NCBI RefSeq assembly: GCF_018070025.1
Contig: NZ_JAGPYQ010000004.1
Coordinates: 27,483-91,482, forward strand
DNA: 64,000 nt
Direction: 5' to 3'
Source: Streptomyces liliiviolaceus
Lineage (GTDB): Bacteria > Actinomycetota > Actinomycetes > Streptomycetales > Streptomycetaceae
Shown piece by piece: positions 9,579 to 18,570 of the stretch (position 1 is the stretch's first letter; the number at the start of each line of letters is the position of its first letter). A program made the translations under genes and the position numbers. The notes under the pieces were generated by a model that saw only the letters and a list, made by a program, of their open reading frames with translations, made no database searches and had not been told where the DNA came from.

Positions 9579-9992
9579 CTAGCCGCTGCCGGCGGGAGAC
9601 AGGGACGGTGCAGGGGCGTACCGGCCCTCACGTGGCCACGGACCGACCGGCCGGGAACGGCCCATACGGGCATCCAGAGTGGTCGCATAGCGGGGGAATC
9701 CGTCGGTGAGGCGCAGTGCCGTCAGTAGGACATGAATGCTGCGCTGGCTGTACACCAGACGGGTCCAGCCGCCCCGGTCCAGGCACCGGGTGCGGGCCAC
9801 CGACAGTTCACGGACTCCGCTGGAATCCATGAACGACACACCCCGCAAGTCCACGATCAACAGGAACGCAGCTGGGCTCGGGGAGGGAGCGTTCATCCGG
9901 GCGGCGAACTCCACCGCGGTGCACAGATCGATCTCTCCGGTCACACGAACAACGCGGCACTGCCGCAGCGATATCGGGTCACGAACGTCCAT
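9579..9992 (-). CDS. STAS-domain anti-sigma factor antagonist, 137 aa
   Basis: STAS domain across residues 8-110: CRVVRVTGEIDLCTAVEFAA, then LIVDLRGVSFMDSSGVRELS. Unlike the 4954 and 11146 copies, the phosphorylation motif DSSG is intact, so this protein can be a real SpoIIAA/BldG-type switch, phosphorylated by an anti-sigma kinase and active when dephosphorylated (family knowledge). The last 25 residues are disordered. No kinase partner lies next to it, so it must act in trans. Confidence 0.82.
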   Translation of the reverse strand: MDVRDPISLRQCRVVRVTGEIDLCTAVEFAARMNAPSPSPAAFLLIVDLRGVSFMDSSGVRELSVARTRCLDRGGWTRLVYSQRSIHVLLTALRLTDGFPRYATTLDARMGRSRPVGPWPREGRYAPAPSLSPAGSG

Positions 9993-10395
9993 AGCGGACC
10001 AACTCCAGCCGGCACAAGCACGGAGACTGCATTGCGCGGAAGAGCCAGGGGCCGGGGATACCGCTTACCCAAACCCTAGAGGTACACGGACCTTCGTCCC
10101 CACAAAAGTCGGCCCTGCACGCAGCGATGCCTCATTTCGCCCGAATGAGACTGAAGGTGAAAGCTTTGCAACTCATGCCGGGATAGTTCGAGGCGCCTTC
10201 AGTAGATGAGTGCGCATCCAGCGACGGGTCAACGGCGTCTGATCGCGCCGCGGACCAGAAGGAGATGATCAAAGACCCGTAGGTGAGGCCGACGAGGATG
10301 CCGGTGCTGGCGACCCCAGAGACGCTCAGCCTGGTGTCTAAGATTTGAAATCTGCTACTTGTGTACAAAACTTGGGCGTGCAGGCTTCCAAGAGC
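9993..10395. other. Intergenic stretch
   Basis: The GC content looks slightly lower than the flanks. A leftward frame (10132-10368) has a hydrophobic run (GVASTGILVGLTYGSLIISF) but lacks a ribosome binding site and codon bias; not called. Confidence 0.35.
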
Positions 10396-11039
10396 GGGAG
10401 AGGTGGGAGGGATGAGTCCGAAGCGGCGGAGGGCCTGGCGGACCGGACGGCTGCGCTGCCGGAGGTGCCGAAGGTCGGGATCGTGCTGAGGAGCAAGGAG
10501 TCCGCGCCGCTGCTAGTGGTTGTCTCCGAGGACAGCACCGATCTGCTCGACCTGCTGCACCGCCACCACACGCAGGGCCCTGGCTGGACTGCTTGTTCAC
10601 AGGGCAGCCGGTTGTGGTGGCCGGCTGGGACGACATCGAGCGCCGCTGGCCCGCTGTGGCAGCAGATCTTCAGGCGCTGGGACATTCGCGCATCACCACG
10701 CTGCCCATGCGGCTGCGGGAGGAGACGATCGGTGGGCTGAGCCTCTTCCACGACCACCCGGTCCCCGCCCGTGACGCGTATCTGGCGCAGAGCCTGGCGA
10801 GCATGGCAGCCATCAGCCTGCTCCAGCAGCGGGCGATCGCGGACGGTATACCCCTCAACGGCCAGCTCCACCAGGCTCTGGAGAGCCACCACCGGATCCA
10901 GCAGGCGAAACAATCTATCACCGCACGCCTCTCCATCAGCCCCGAGGACGCCTTCAGGCTCCTGCGCGACGCAGCCCGCCACAGTCGGCAACGGGTTCGG
11001 CAGGGGCGGCGGCTCGGGGAGTCCTGGTGGGGCTGCTGA
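10396..11039 (+). pseudogene. Frameshifted GAF-ANTAR gene
   Basis: The first frame (to about 10585) carries the end of a GAF domain (LLVVVSEDSTDLLDLLHRHH TQGP). The reading then shifts by one frame at the CCCTGG region, and the second frame gives LFTGQPVVVAGWDDIERRW, TLPMRLREETIGGLSLF and the ANTAR part (QQAKQSITARLSISPEDAFR). The GAF start is missing and the C-terminus is truncated after QRVR. A sequencing error could explain the frameshift but not the missing start. Confidence 0.7.
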
Positions 11040-11145
11040 CCGCCAGGGCCATGAAGATCAGCCGCGTTGGGCTTCGCGGGAAGTCGTCTGTCCGCGCGCA
11101 CGCTGCGATGGCTGGGGTGCCTGTCCGCGCTGTCCGGCCTGCGGC

Positions 11146-11529
11146 TCATGTCTCCGGGTGCCGGCCCGGCGTGCTGTCACCGGCGGCTTCGGCCGCTTCC
11201 TTCAGCGTCGGGAAAACACGGAAGCGCTGCCTCGCGCCCGTCACCGTCAGCAGTTGCTCCAGTTGCCGGGGCAGTGGACCGGCCAGCCAGGGAAGGGCAC
11301 GGCCCCGCCACAGCGGCATCAGCAGAGTATTGAACGCCTCGGAACCCAGGTACGTCACACCGGACAGGTCCACAACGACCCGCTTGCCGGAGCGCTCCGC
11401 CGACTGCACCGCCAGATCAAGCAACTCCACGTCCTCATCGGCATCCAGGTCACCCTCCAGCACCACCAGGGCAAGATGCGTCCACTCCGAGATCAGACGG
11501 ACCGGGCTCTTTCCCGGGGGGCTCGACAT
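11146..11529 (-). CDS. STAS-domain protein (anti-sigma antagonist-like), copy 2, 127 aa
   Basis: Close paralogue of the protein at 4954-5337, with identical length and the same start (MSSPPGKSPVRLI). It again lacks the phosphorylatable serine: the turn after VVVDLSGVTYLG reads SEAF. The C-terminal helices diverge most (LKEAAEAAGDST versus LPQAAEAARDST). Both copies keep an open frame, suggesting they are maintained; they may act as phospho-insensitive partners for an anti-sigma factor encoded elsewhere (inference). Confidence 0.8.
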   Translation of the reverse strand: MSSPPGKSPVRLISEWTHLALVVLEGDLDADEDVELLDLAVQSAERSGKRVVVDLSGVTYLGSEAFNTLLMPLWRGRALPWLAGPLPRQLEQLLTVTGARQRFRVFPTLKEAAEAAGDSTPGRHPET

Positions 11530-11562
11530 ACATCCTATTTTGCCCCTGCGGCGACCGTCACG
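11146..11562. repeat. Dispersed direct repeat, copy 2 (STAS gene plus upstream DNA)
   Basis: Matches 4954-5372 in the same orientation, including the upstream flank. Homology stops shortly after GCGACCGTCACGC. Confidence 0.75.
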
Positions 11563-11621
11563 CTGCAGTACGTCCTAGGAGGCTGCCTGACGCACCGGTA
11601 TGTGTTTCCAGGAGCGGCCCT

Positions 11622-11770
11622 CTACCCGTGCGTGCCAACGTCACTGAGGGTCGCGCGTCGTTGGGAGCTGAGGCTGCCGGCCCGGCGCTGGGCGGTGTCG
11701 ATGAACGCTCCGAGCTTGATCCCCTCGCCATCGACAAGCTCGACAAGTTTGCACGTCTGGCCCTTTGAGG
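11622..11770 (-). pseudogene. C-terminal relic of a terminal-type helicase
   Basis: The frame reads VELVDGEGIKLGAFIDTAQR and RAGSLSSQRRATLSDVG before its stop. This lines up with the C-terminus of the intact helicase at 15186 (EDVDGEPVKLGAFVDNTRRR, VGKLSAERRAALDALG). Only about 45 codons of the last helicase-associated repeat remain. Confidence 0.65.
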
Positions 11771-11928
11771 GCACCGAGACCTCGGATGAGGAAAGCCGGG
11801 TGGGGTGAGGGCCCAACGCCATGACGGGAGTTGGACCCTCGGAGACTGCGCATCCGCTGTGAGGAATCGGGTGCGCGCTGCCTTGCCAACGACGTTGGCG
11901 CCTCGTGGGCACGCCTACCGGGCTTGTT

Positions 11929-12138
11929 TTATGCGTGGCCGTGGTGGCGTGTGCGCATCCTGGCGGCCGCGGCGGCGAGGTGGCTCTGCAGAGGTGTCGG
12001 CAGCGGCTTGCCCTGGACACTGGTGTGGAGGGCTTCGGCCACGTCGTACAGCTGGGTGGCGGAGTGTCGGAAGACGTCCACCAAGATTTCCTGTGCGTCG
12101 GAGCAGGAGCAGAGGACCATCAGCGCTCCGTGGGCCAT
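11929..12138 (-). pseudogene. ANTAR-domain fragment
   Basis: The frame contains ANTAR-like sequence: LRDALAKRSVIDMAHGALMV upstream of and across the first ATG at 12138, then CSDAQEILVDVFRHSATQLY and DVAEALHTS. The open frame continues upstream without a start or a sensor domain, so it is probably an N-terminally truncated ANTAR gene. A short stand-alone ANTAR protein starting at 12138 cannot be excluded. Confidence 0.5.
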
Positions 12139-12494
12139 GTCGATGACCGACCGTTTCGCGAGCGCGTCCCGCAGTTGGGTGCGCGTTTCATTGACTGGTG
12201 TCCGGGCCGGGCGGGCATTGGGTCGGCCTGCGTCATCGGGCAGGTGTGAGTTGTGGTGCGTGGCGCGGTATCGGGAGTCTGTTCTGCGGTGGGGTCAGGC
12301 CGGGAGCCGGGAGCCGGGGCGTGGAGCGGGACGCACTCATCGAACGTGCCCGGGCGTTCACCGGATGCGTTCTGCTGTTCTTGTGGATGCTCGGGTTGGT
12401 GGTCGCGTATCCGGTGGCGTAGGGGGAGGCGGGCTGTGCGTTCCGTCGGTGCAGAACGCAGAACCCATTGCCGTACACCGGCGGGGCGTGTGGA
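12139..12494. other. Intergenic with one possible tiny membrane peptide
   Basis: A GTG at 12321, after a GGAGCCGGGGC stretch, opens a 33-codon frame to 12422 (VERDALIERARAFTGC then VLLFLWMLGLVVAYPVA), a single hydrophobic helix. Support is weak, so it is not called as a gene. Confidence 0.3.
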
Positions 12495-12881
12495 TCAGGA
12501 GGGCCTGGTGGTCGTCTGTCCTGACCAGGCGTCATCGGGGCTGGAGTAGCGGGGGAAGGCGGCGGACAGGCTGCTGAAGGCGAGGAGGCGGCCGATGGCG
12601 GGCTGGTCGTAGACCAGGCGCAGTCCGTGGCCGGCCTGTGCGCAGCGTTTCTGTGCGGTGCACAGTGCGTGCAGCGGGGTGCAGTCCATGAAGGTCACCG
12701 CGGTGAGGTCGACGATGAGCCAGGCGTCCAGGGTGGTGCGGCAGGTTCCCCGCAGGAGTAGTGCGAAGGCATTGCGGCTGGCGAGGTCGAGTTCTCCGCG
12801 GGGACGTACCACGCGGCACTCTTCGCGGCGGACGGGCCAGGGGGCGGTGATGGGGTGACAGCTCCTTGTGTGGTGCGCCAC
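12495..12881 (-). CDS. STAS-domain protein with altered phospho-site, about 128 aa
   Basis: STAS domain: CRVVRPRGELDLASRNAFAL, then WLIVDLTAVTFMDCTPLHAL. The D-S-S-G motif is DCTP here, so the acceptor Ser is a Cys, although the following Thr might substitute. The start is uncertain: the GTG at 12881 is used because the frame further upstream is Arg/Pro-rich. An AAGGAG lies inside the first codons without a good start after it. The C-terminus (AFPRYSSPDDAW) resembles the end of the STAS domain at 9579. Confidence 0.65.
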   Translation of the reverse strand: MAHHTRSCHPITAPWPVRREECRVVRPRGELDLASRNAFALLLRGTCRTTLDAWLIVDLTAVTFMDCTPLHALCTAQKRCAQAGHGLRLVYDQPAIGRLLAFSSLSAAFPRYSSPDDAWSGQTTTRPS

Positions 12882-14378
12882 GGGCGTGGCGGCCGGACTT
12901 TTGGGCGGGCTCTGCTGGCGTGGCGGCGGCCGCCACGGATGTGGCGGCCGCGTGCCCGGCCCGGCGCCGGTTCCCCCGAGCAGCGCCGGTGGGCACTCCC
13001 TCCGAGTGGCCGTGGCGTAGGCAGCCCGGCACTTTGATGCTCCGAGGGACGCGCCGGGCCTGCACCGCATCCGCGGGAGGAATGCGGGGCCCGGTGTCTG
13101 CATGCCACAGGCTCGCTCTGCTGCGGGCGAAAGGGCCTCTGTCTGTCAACGCCCGGCTGGCGCGGAGAGGCTGCCCTTCGAACATAAAGTAACCGGCCGA
13201 ACACCGCAGCGGCCTTGACGTAACCGGTACGAAGAAAGACGTACCGGCATATGCCGATACCGGAGTGAGGAAGATGACTTCCGCGCGGGCGGGCCTGCCT
13301 CCAGCCGCCATACGGCTGACGTCGCATACTCGCCTGCACTGCAGGATGTGGCTGAAAGCCGGGCCGGAGCCGCACCGCCGACCGCACGGCCCCAGCCCTT
13401 CCGCTCTCCTGGCGCACCCGGCGAGGCAACTCCCGCTCCCCGCACCGCCAGGAGAGCATCGCGAGGACCGATCGGGGGGCCTCGGTCCTCGCGCCTCCGG
13501 CCGTCACCGCGTCAGCGCGGTGGCAGCCGCACAACAAATCTCCTACCACGGACGCGACTTGGTGGGCAATACGCCCTGTTGCGCTCCCGAATGTGAGGGA
13601 CCCCAGAGGGGAAAGAACCCGGTGACGCGCAGGCGTGTGTGGACCGTGCGCTCCATCGGCGCAGAGCGCACGGCTTACTGCCGACTGTCCTCTCCCATGC
13701 GGTGCATACCTGGTCGAGGGGGATCAGCAGTTTCGGCATCCGGCCGGAGACGCCCCCGGCCCGATGCCGCCTCGCTCGGCCCATGACCGCCATCTCGGCA
13801 GAGGGCCACGCGAAGGGGTGTGCGTCCGGGGTCTGGGGACTTCGAGACCGCCGCCCACGGCAGGGGCGACTAGGTGCACGGCCACTCCGGCCGGCCCACG
13901 GTCTCCACGCGCCGAAAATTATGACCATCCGCAATCCGCGCCGCAACACCGCAAAACGCGGTACTTGGCCGACCACGCACCATCGACAACGGGTACACCA
14001 CGAGGTACGGCAACGGGTACACCACGGGGTAGCACAGCAGGTATCCCCACCCGATTCCGCAAGCACGTATCGGCACAGCTCAGGACCCCTGGTCGGAGCA
14101 ATCCGCTTGAACTGACATCCCCCTCAGCACACCTGCACCCCCTGCCCGGACGAAAGAAAAGAGAAGACGGAAAAGGGGCGGGGCGGGCAGCCGCGCCTCA
14201 GGGACCAGGCCGGCGCTCGCCGGTTGCGCGTCGGCCCGGCCTCCAACCCACACCACCACACCTTCGCCCTCAGCGCCTGCCTCTGCATCTGCGCCGGTCA
14301 GGACCAGTCCGGCTGCACGTCTATGCCTTCACCCACAACCGTCGTGCGCGTGCCTGCCGCCCGTTTCATTAGGGCGGG
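12882..14378. other. 1.5-kb gene-poor stretch
   Basis: Long frames exist on both strands but none has a ribosome binding site with credible composition. Two features are visible: GGCGGCCGC-type dyads around 12920-12960, and an imperfect tandem repeat at about 13989-14036 (CAACGGGTACACCACG twice). It looks like decayed subtelomeric DNA. Confidence 0.4.
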
Positions 14379-14441
14379 TCAACTCGTGACCATCACCAGT
14401 GCGGTGACCACGGTGAGGGCTGCCACGGCCACGAGGATCAT
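14379..14441 (-). CDS. Possible 20-aa hydrophobic peptide
   Basis: Single hydrophobic helix (MILVAVAALTVVTALVMVTS). Its ATG overlaps the TGA of the preceding small frame as ATGA, the usual sign of translational coupling. It is too short for composition tests. It could be a small membrane peptide or a chance frame. Confidence 0.3.
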   Translation of the reverse strand: MILVAVAALTVVTALVMVTS

Positions 14442-14578
14442 CCGGGCCCCTTCCATCCGCCCTGGCCGTCTGCTGTCCCGTGCAGCCGGACGGCCATCCC
14501 GGCTGCCACTGTCACCAGCGCCCAGGAGCTCACGGCAGCCGCCGCAGTCAGCATGGTCATCGGCCAGCCAGTACGCAT
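14438..14578 (-). CDS. Possible 46-aa small membrane protein
   Basis: Begins MRTGWPMTMLTAAAAVSSWA, followed by ALVTVAAGMAVRL: one membrane helix and a short Gly-rich tail. It precedes and overlaps the 20-aa peptide. The ribosome binding site is weak. Confidence 0.3.
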   Translation of the reverse strand: MRTGWPMTMLTAAAAVSSWALVTVAAGMAVRLHGTADGQGGWKGPG

Positions 14579-15133
14579 GCGTCAGTGAGGCGAAGACCGC
14601 CGGCGCCACGTGCTGCTGGTCTTCTGTCCTCATACCGATCCCAACGACCGGCACCACCCCCGGCAATGCTCCGTTCCGCCATCGTGATCACGTCGTCACC
14701 AGGGCTGCGGGCTACCACACCGCAATCGGCCCGGGGGCCCGCGGCACGGACGGACCAGACCGGGCGCAACCGATTCCGGAACCACCTCCAGCCTGCGTCC
14801 GCAGGAGACCGGCAGGTGTGACACCGGCCGTCACCGCCCCCTCGCCCTACAAGATCCACACCCCTTATGCCCTACCCGGCTCCGGGCCACTTCTGCCCGT
14901 CGACGTATCAGGCAGCCCTGCGACAGGCGTAGATGCCGCCTACGGCCGCATCCGGCCCGCACCCGGTACCGGAAAACACAGACAGGGACGGCCCCTCGCA
15001 GGAAAGGGGGCCGGTTCAGGGCCCCGGACCCCGGCTCCTGACCCTCCCCACCCCCTCCGGAGGGCCAGGAGCCGGGGGAGGAACGCTGCGCAACCGTGCC
15101 GGCTACTGCCTCAGCCGGCTGTGCGCGAGGGGC
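14579..15133. other. Intergenic, no convincing gene
   Basis: No credible gene. Around 15010-15080 there are complementary segments (CCGGCTCCTG and CAGGAGCCGG) able to form a long stem. Confidence 0.4.
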
Positions 15134-15165
15134 GCCCTGTACCCGCCACCTGACGGGTACAGGGC
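15134..15165 (-). terminator. Terminator of the helicase gene
   Basis: Perfect stem GCCCTGTACCCG with an 8-base loop, placed 21 bases after the helicase stop. No clear U-tract, which is common in Streptomyces. Confidence 0.6.
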
Positions 15166-15185
15166 ATTCAGCCGCACGGGATCAT

Positions 15186-17732
15186 CTACCAGCGCATGCC
15201 CAACGCATCGAGTGCCGCCCGCCGCTCCGCGCTCAGCTTTCCGACCCGGCGGCGGGTGTTGTCCACGAACGCCCCGAGCTTGACCGGCTCGCCGTCCACG
15301 TCCTCAATGTGTTTGCGGGCCGGCCGTAGGTGGCCTTCGCGGGCGTGGAACTGCTGGGCAGCGGTGAGGTTGGTGTTCCACCGCTCATCCTGGGAGCGCC
15401 GTACCGGCACCACGACTTCGCCGTCCGTGGGTGGTTCGATGCCGAGCGTCTCCAGCAGGTACTGCTGCGCGGGCACCAGGCCGTCCCACCCGGCCCGCTG
15501 CGCGGTGATCCAGGCTCCGAGGTCTTCGCCCTGGACGACCAGCTCGCCCGCCCCGGCCGGGAAGCCGCCGCCGGCCTTCGCGTGGGCGAGGGCGAGTCGG
15601 TAGGCCCGCTGCCAGCCGACTTCCCACGCCATCGGGCACCACCCGGGGTCGATCTCCGCCAGTGCCTCCTGCCGGGCTTCTGAGAGCTCCCCGGCGTAGG
15701 AGACATGGGTTTCCCCGGCGGCGCGCCGTACGGCGTTCTCTGCCGCTTTCCTGGCCGCCGCACGCTGGTTCTTGGCCCACACTCCGATCGGCATGGAGCC
15801 GGCGCCGCCCCCAACTCGCTCGGCGCCGCTGCCCCATACGGCCCCGGTGGGCGGTAGGAAGTGCCCGTGTACGGCTGCGTAGGAGCGGGCGACCTCTAGT
15901 CCGGCCTCCCACGCGGACGCGTGTACAGACCAGACCATGCCGGCCTTCTCCAGCTCCGTGACGCGCGAAGCCTCCAGCGACCCGGCCACGTAGTACCGGC
16001 GCTGATCCGCCACCCATACCCCCAGCGGATGCGAACCGGCCGATCCCCACTCCTCTGGCGTGACGTACGTGTACGGCACCCGCAGCTCGCTGTTCCCGGT
16101 CTCGCGCAGCCACCGCGTGGCGGCCTCGATGCCGCGCAACCAGTACGCGCCTTCGGGGTCGATGACGCGCAGCTGCACGAACCGGGTGAGCGCGGCCGGG
16201 TCGCGTTCCTCGCTGAACCGCAGCATCGTCGCCGCCCGCTCCGACACCCGCCGCGTCTCCGGGCCGACGTCGTCCTGGCCGTCGTCCTCACCGTCCGACA
16301 GCTCGCCCTCGTCCTCGCCACGATCGTCGTCGGCAGCGGGCCGGCTGTTGCGCAGCCGGGGGTCCGCGAGCGCCTCGATCGTCTCCGCATCGTGCGCCCG
16401 CAGAGCAGCCAAGATCTTACTGAGATTGTCGTAAGCCGCCGAAGTGAGCAATTCATTCGGACTCTCATCCGGCCCGAGGAGAACCGGAACAATCAGCGTG
16501 GCAAGCTTTCCGTGATCCGGATTCAACCGCAGAGCACGACCAACCATCTGCACGATATCTACCATCGAACCGCGAGCATCCGAAAATAGCACGGAATCAC
16601 ATTCGGCAGTATCAACACCTTCACCCAAAATGCGAACTGAAGAAAGCACCCTCAATTCAGCACGCTTATTCTGATCTTTCCCCAGGAAATCGGAGGCGAA
16701 CTCATTGAGCACGGCCTTGCGGTGCCCGGGAGCGTGCTCGCCGTACAGCCAGTCCGCCCACACCTGATCCGCAGGCGGGTAGGTATCGGGGTCGTCCTCG
16801 GCGAGCCGGGCCGCGACCGCCGGCACCGAGACCGCCATCGCCTCGGCCTCGGTGACCCGGCTGTGGAAGGACAACACGCGCCGGAACCGCTCCTTCGTCG
16901 CCGCGTGCATCAGCCCGCTCTGCACCGCCGCGAGCCGGGCCCCGCGCACGGCATCCGAACCAGTGGCCTCCGTAGCCAGCGCCGCGTACAGCTCGGGATC
17001 GCGGATGTCCAAGCACAGCACCTGATACGGGGCAACGATGCCCCGGCCGACCGCCTCCGAGAGCGTCAGCTTGTACGCCACCGGACCGAAGACGGGCGAG
17101 TCGTCCTCCATCGACGCCACCAACCGCGGCCGCTCGCCTTCGGCCTCCCACACCCTGGCGGTGGCCGTCATGTACAGCCGGCGCTCCGCAGGAAGCTGCG
17201 CCTGGTCGTGCACGGCCGCCCACGGCTTCATCCCATCCCCACTCACGCGATGCGCCTCGTCCACGACCATCAGGCTCCACACCCCCAAACCGGCGGCGTG
17301 CGCGCGCTGCAGGATGCCCAAGCCGACCGACGCGTACGTGGCGAAGACCGTGACGGTCTCCAGGCCAGCCATCCAGGTGACCAGCTCGTCCGGGTCGGTC
17401 GTGCACGGCAGTCCTTGGCTCTCCTCCGCCCGCAGCGAGCACACCCCGACCATCGCCCCCGGACGGCCCGCCCGGCGCCAAGCAGTGGCCATCTGCGTCA
17501 GCAGGTCCAGCGTCGGCACCAAAACCAGCACCCGCCGGGCAGAAAGCCGATGCGCCGACTCGGCACCGATCAGGGTTTTGCCGGAGCCGGTAGCGGCGAT
17601 GACCTGCGTCCTCAATCCCTCCGGCGGCATACGGCCACCGGGCGGCACACCGAGAATACGGACGACATTATCGACTGCCTCAGCCTGGTGTGGACGCAAT
17701 TCCATCTGAGTCACGAGACCTCGCATTCTCAT
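15186..17732 (-). CDS. Terminal-type DEAD/DEAH-box helicase with helicase-associated repeats, 848 aa
   Basis: Superfamily 2 helicase. The N-terminal lobe has motif I ATGSGKT at residues 47-53, a DEAH box at 158-161 and motif III-like MTATA near 192. The C-terminal lobe has ILGEGVDTAECDSVLFSD and QMVGRALRLN near 370-400. An acidic linker (DDDRGEDEGELSDGEDDGQD) follows, then several helicase-associated repeats with W-containing LGVW/IGVW/LGAW units, ending VKLGAFVDNTRRR. This layout is that of the helicase genes found closest to Streptomyces telomeres (TtrA and relatives). Its 5' end is about 230 bp from the telomere-like arms. The ATG at 17732 is used; the Met at residue 10 is an alternative. 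Confidence 0.85.
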   Translation of the reverse strand: MRMRGLVTQMELRPHQAEAVDNVVRILGVPPGGRMPPEGLRTQVIAATGSGKTLIGAESAHRLSARRVLVLVPTLDLLTQMATAWRRAGRPGAMVGVCSLRAEESQGLPCTTDPDELVTWMAGLETVTVFATYASVGLGILQRAHAAGLGVWSLMVVDEAHRVSGDGMKPWAAVHDQAQLPAERRLYMTATARVWEAEGERPRLVASMEDDSPVFGPVAYKLTLSEAVGRGIVAPYQVLCLDIRDPELYAALATEATGSDAVRGARLAAVQSGLMHAATKERFRRVLSFHSRVTEAEAMAVSVPAVAARLAEDDPDTYPPADQVWADWLYGEHAPGHRKAVLNEFASDFLGKDQNKRAELRVLSSVRILGEGVDTAECDSVLFSDARGSMVDIVQMVGRALRLNPDHGKLATLIVPVLLGPDESPNELLTSAAYDNLSKILAALRAHDAETIEALADPRLRNSRPAADDDRGEDEGELSDGEDDGQDDVGPETRRVSERAATMLRFSEERDPAALTRFVQLRVIDPEGAYWLRGIEAATRWLRETGNSELRVPYTYVTPEEWGSAGSHPLGVWVADQRRYYVAGSLEASRVTELEKAGMVWSVHASAWEAGLEVARSYAAVHGHFLPPTGAVWGSGAERVGGGAGSMPIGVWAKNQRAAARKAAENAVRRAAGETHVSYAGELSEARQEALAEIDPGWCPMAWEVGWQRAYRLALAHAKAGGGFPAGAGELVVQGEDLGAWITAQRAGWDGLVPAQQYLLETLGIEPPTDGEVVVPVRRSQDERWNTNLTAAQQFHAREGHLRPARKHIEDVDGEPVKLGAFVDNTRRRVGKLSAERRAALDALGMRW

Positions 17733-17960
17733 TATTCGGGGAGGTGGTCTGTCCTTAACCCGGATTCCATCCAGGATCCAAAATGACGAATCCTTCGACT
17801 CTCACAGATCGGCGTCTTTTCGGACCCTTGCAGGAGGGGGAGGTACTGAGCCATCATCCCAGAAGCAAGCCGAGAACAGAAGTGACGCACTCAGTTTGTT
17901 CGGAAGTGGCCTGAACTTGTTCGACAGCGACCGGACCCGACGGGATGCGGTCCACCTCGA
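17733..17960. other. Helicase upstream region
   Basis: Non-coding spacer between the helicase start and the telomere-like repeat. It is somewhat AT-richer than its surroundings and has a TTGTTCG motif twice (near 17898 and 17918). Confidence 0.45.
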
Positions 17961-18308
17961 CCCCCTACCTTGCAGCCAGCCGTCTTTTCTGTCGCGCGCG
18001 GAGCGCGTGGCAGTACCTGTACGGGACTGCGGAGCAGGCCTGTACAGGGTTAGGATCGGGCGAAGCCGGATCCGTCCCGGATCGCGGAGCGATTCCGGGC
18101 AGGCGGAACGGAGTCGTTACCGTCGCTTGCGACGGAGCATTCCACTCCGTGGAATGCGGCGGAACTCCGTCCCGCCCCCGGAATCGCTCCGCGATCCGGG
18201 ACGGATCCGGCTTCGCCCGATCCTCACCCTGTACAGGCCTGCTCCGCAGCCCCGTACAGGTGCGCCCCGCGCTCCGCGCGCGACAGGAAGGGCGCAGCAG
18301 TAGGGGCG
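17961..18308. repeat. Head-to-head telomere-like inverted repeat
   Basis: Two arms of about 150 bp (about 17961-18109 and 18167-18308), roughly 90-95% identical by eye, inverted around 18138. On the plus strand the left arm has hairpins with purine triloops: CGCGC-GGA-GCGCG (18000-18002), CTGC-GGA-GCAG (18031-18033, enclosed by CCTGTAC/GTACAGG), GGC-GAA-GCC (18062-18064) and ATCGC-GGA-GCGAT (18086-18088). The right arm has the exact complements with TCC/TTC loops at 18188, 18212, 18243 and 18273. Small C-GNA-G hairpins on the 3' strand, all in this polarity, are the hallmark of Streptomyces telomeres. The spacer differs between sides: about 20 extra bases with GTCGC-TT-GCGAC lie on the left. 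Confidence 0.8.
18137..18157. repeat. Small palindrome beside the fusion axis
   Basis: GCATTCCAC and GTGGAATGC flank TCC (GGA on the minus strand). It lies about 9 bp right of the symmetry axis of the large arms and may be the outermost telomeric palindrome of one end. Confidence 0.6.
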
Positions 18309-18489
18309 GCCCCCTCGCTGCGGTCGGCTTCAGTCGCGGATCATGCGTCATTTCTAGAGCCTGGATAAATTCTGGTATTAATACCTACCACAGATTCCGG
18401 ACGCCAGGAAGGAAATTCACCCACGGAACAAGGATTCATAGCAACACGAAACCTCACCAAATTCTACCTTGGGTGCCCTCAGGGAAGGG

Positions 18490-18540
18490 TTTGCAATTTC
18501 ACTCCATAAAGAAATCTATGGTATACTTATAACATAGGAG
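18490..18540 (+). promoter_or_regulatory. Probable promoter of the AT-rich island
   Basis: AT-rich segment with TATGGTATACTTATAACAT ending about 30 bases before a GAGGTG ribosome binding site. TATACT is a good -10 candidate; no -35 box stands at the right distance. Confidence 0.35.
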
Positions 18541-18570
18541 TAGCCCCCTACTGAAACAGAGGTGAAGCCT

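Noticed and set aside
10132..10368. 78-codon hydrophobic minus-strand frame
   Set aside because: No ribosome binding site and no third-position bias; probably chance.
13989..14036. Short repeat CAACGGGTACACCACG as a possible CRISPR or iteron array
   Set aside because: Only two imperfect copies with no spacer pattern.
17961..18308. Reading the inverted repeat as an ordinary terminator or IS end pair
   Set aside because: Arms of about 150 bp with four ordered purine-triloop hairpins each are far more than a terminator, and no transposase lies between or beside them.
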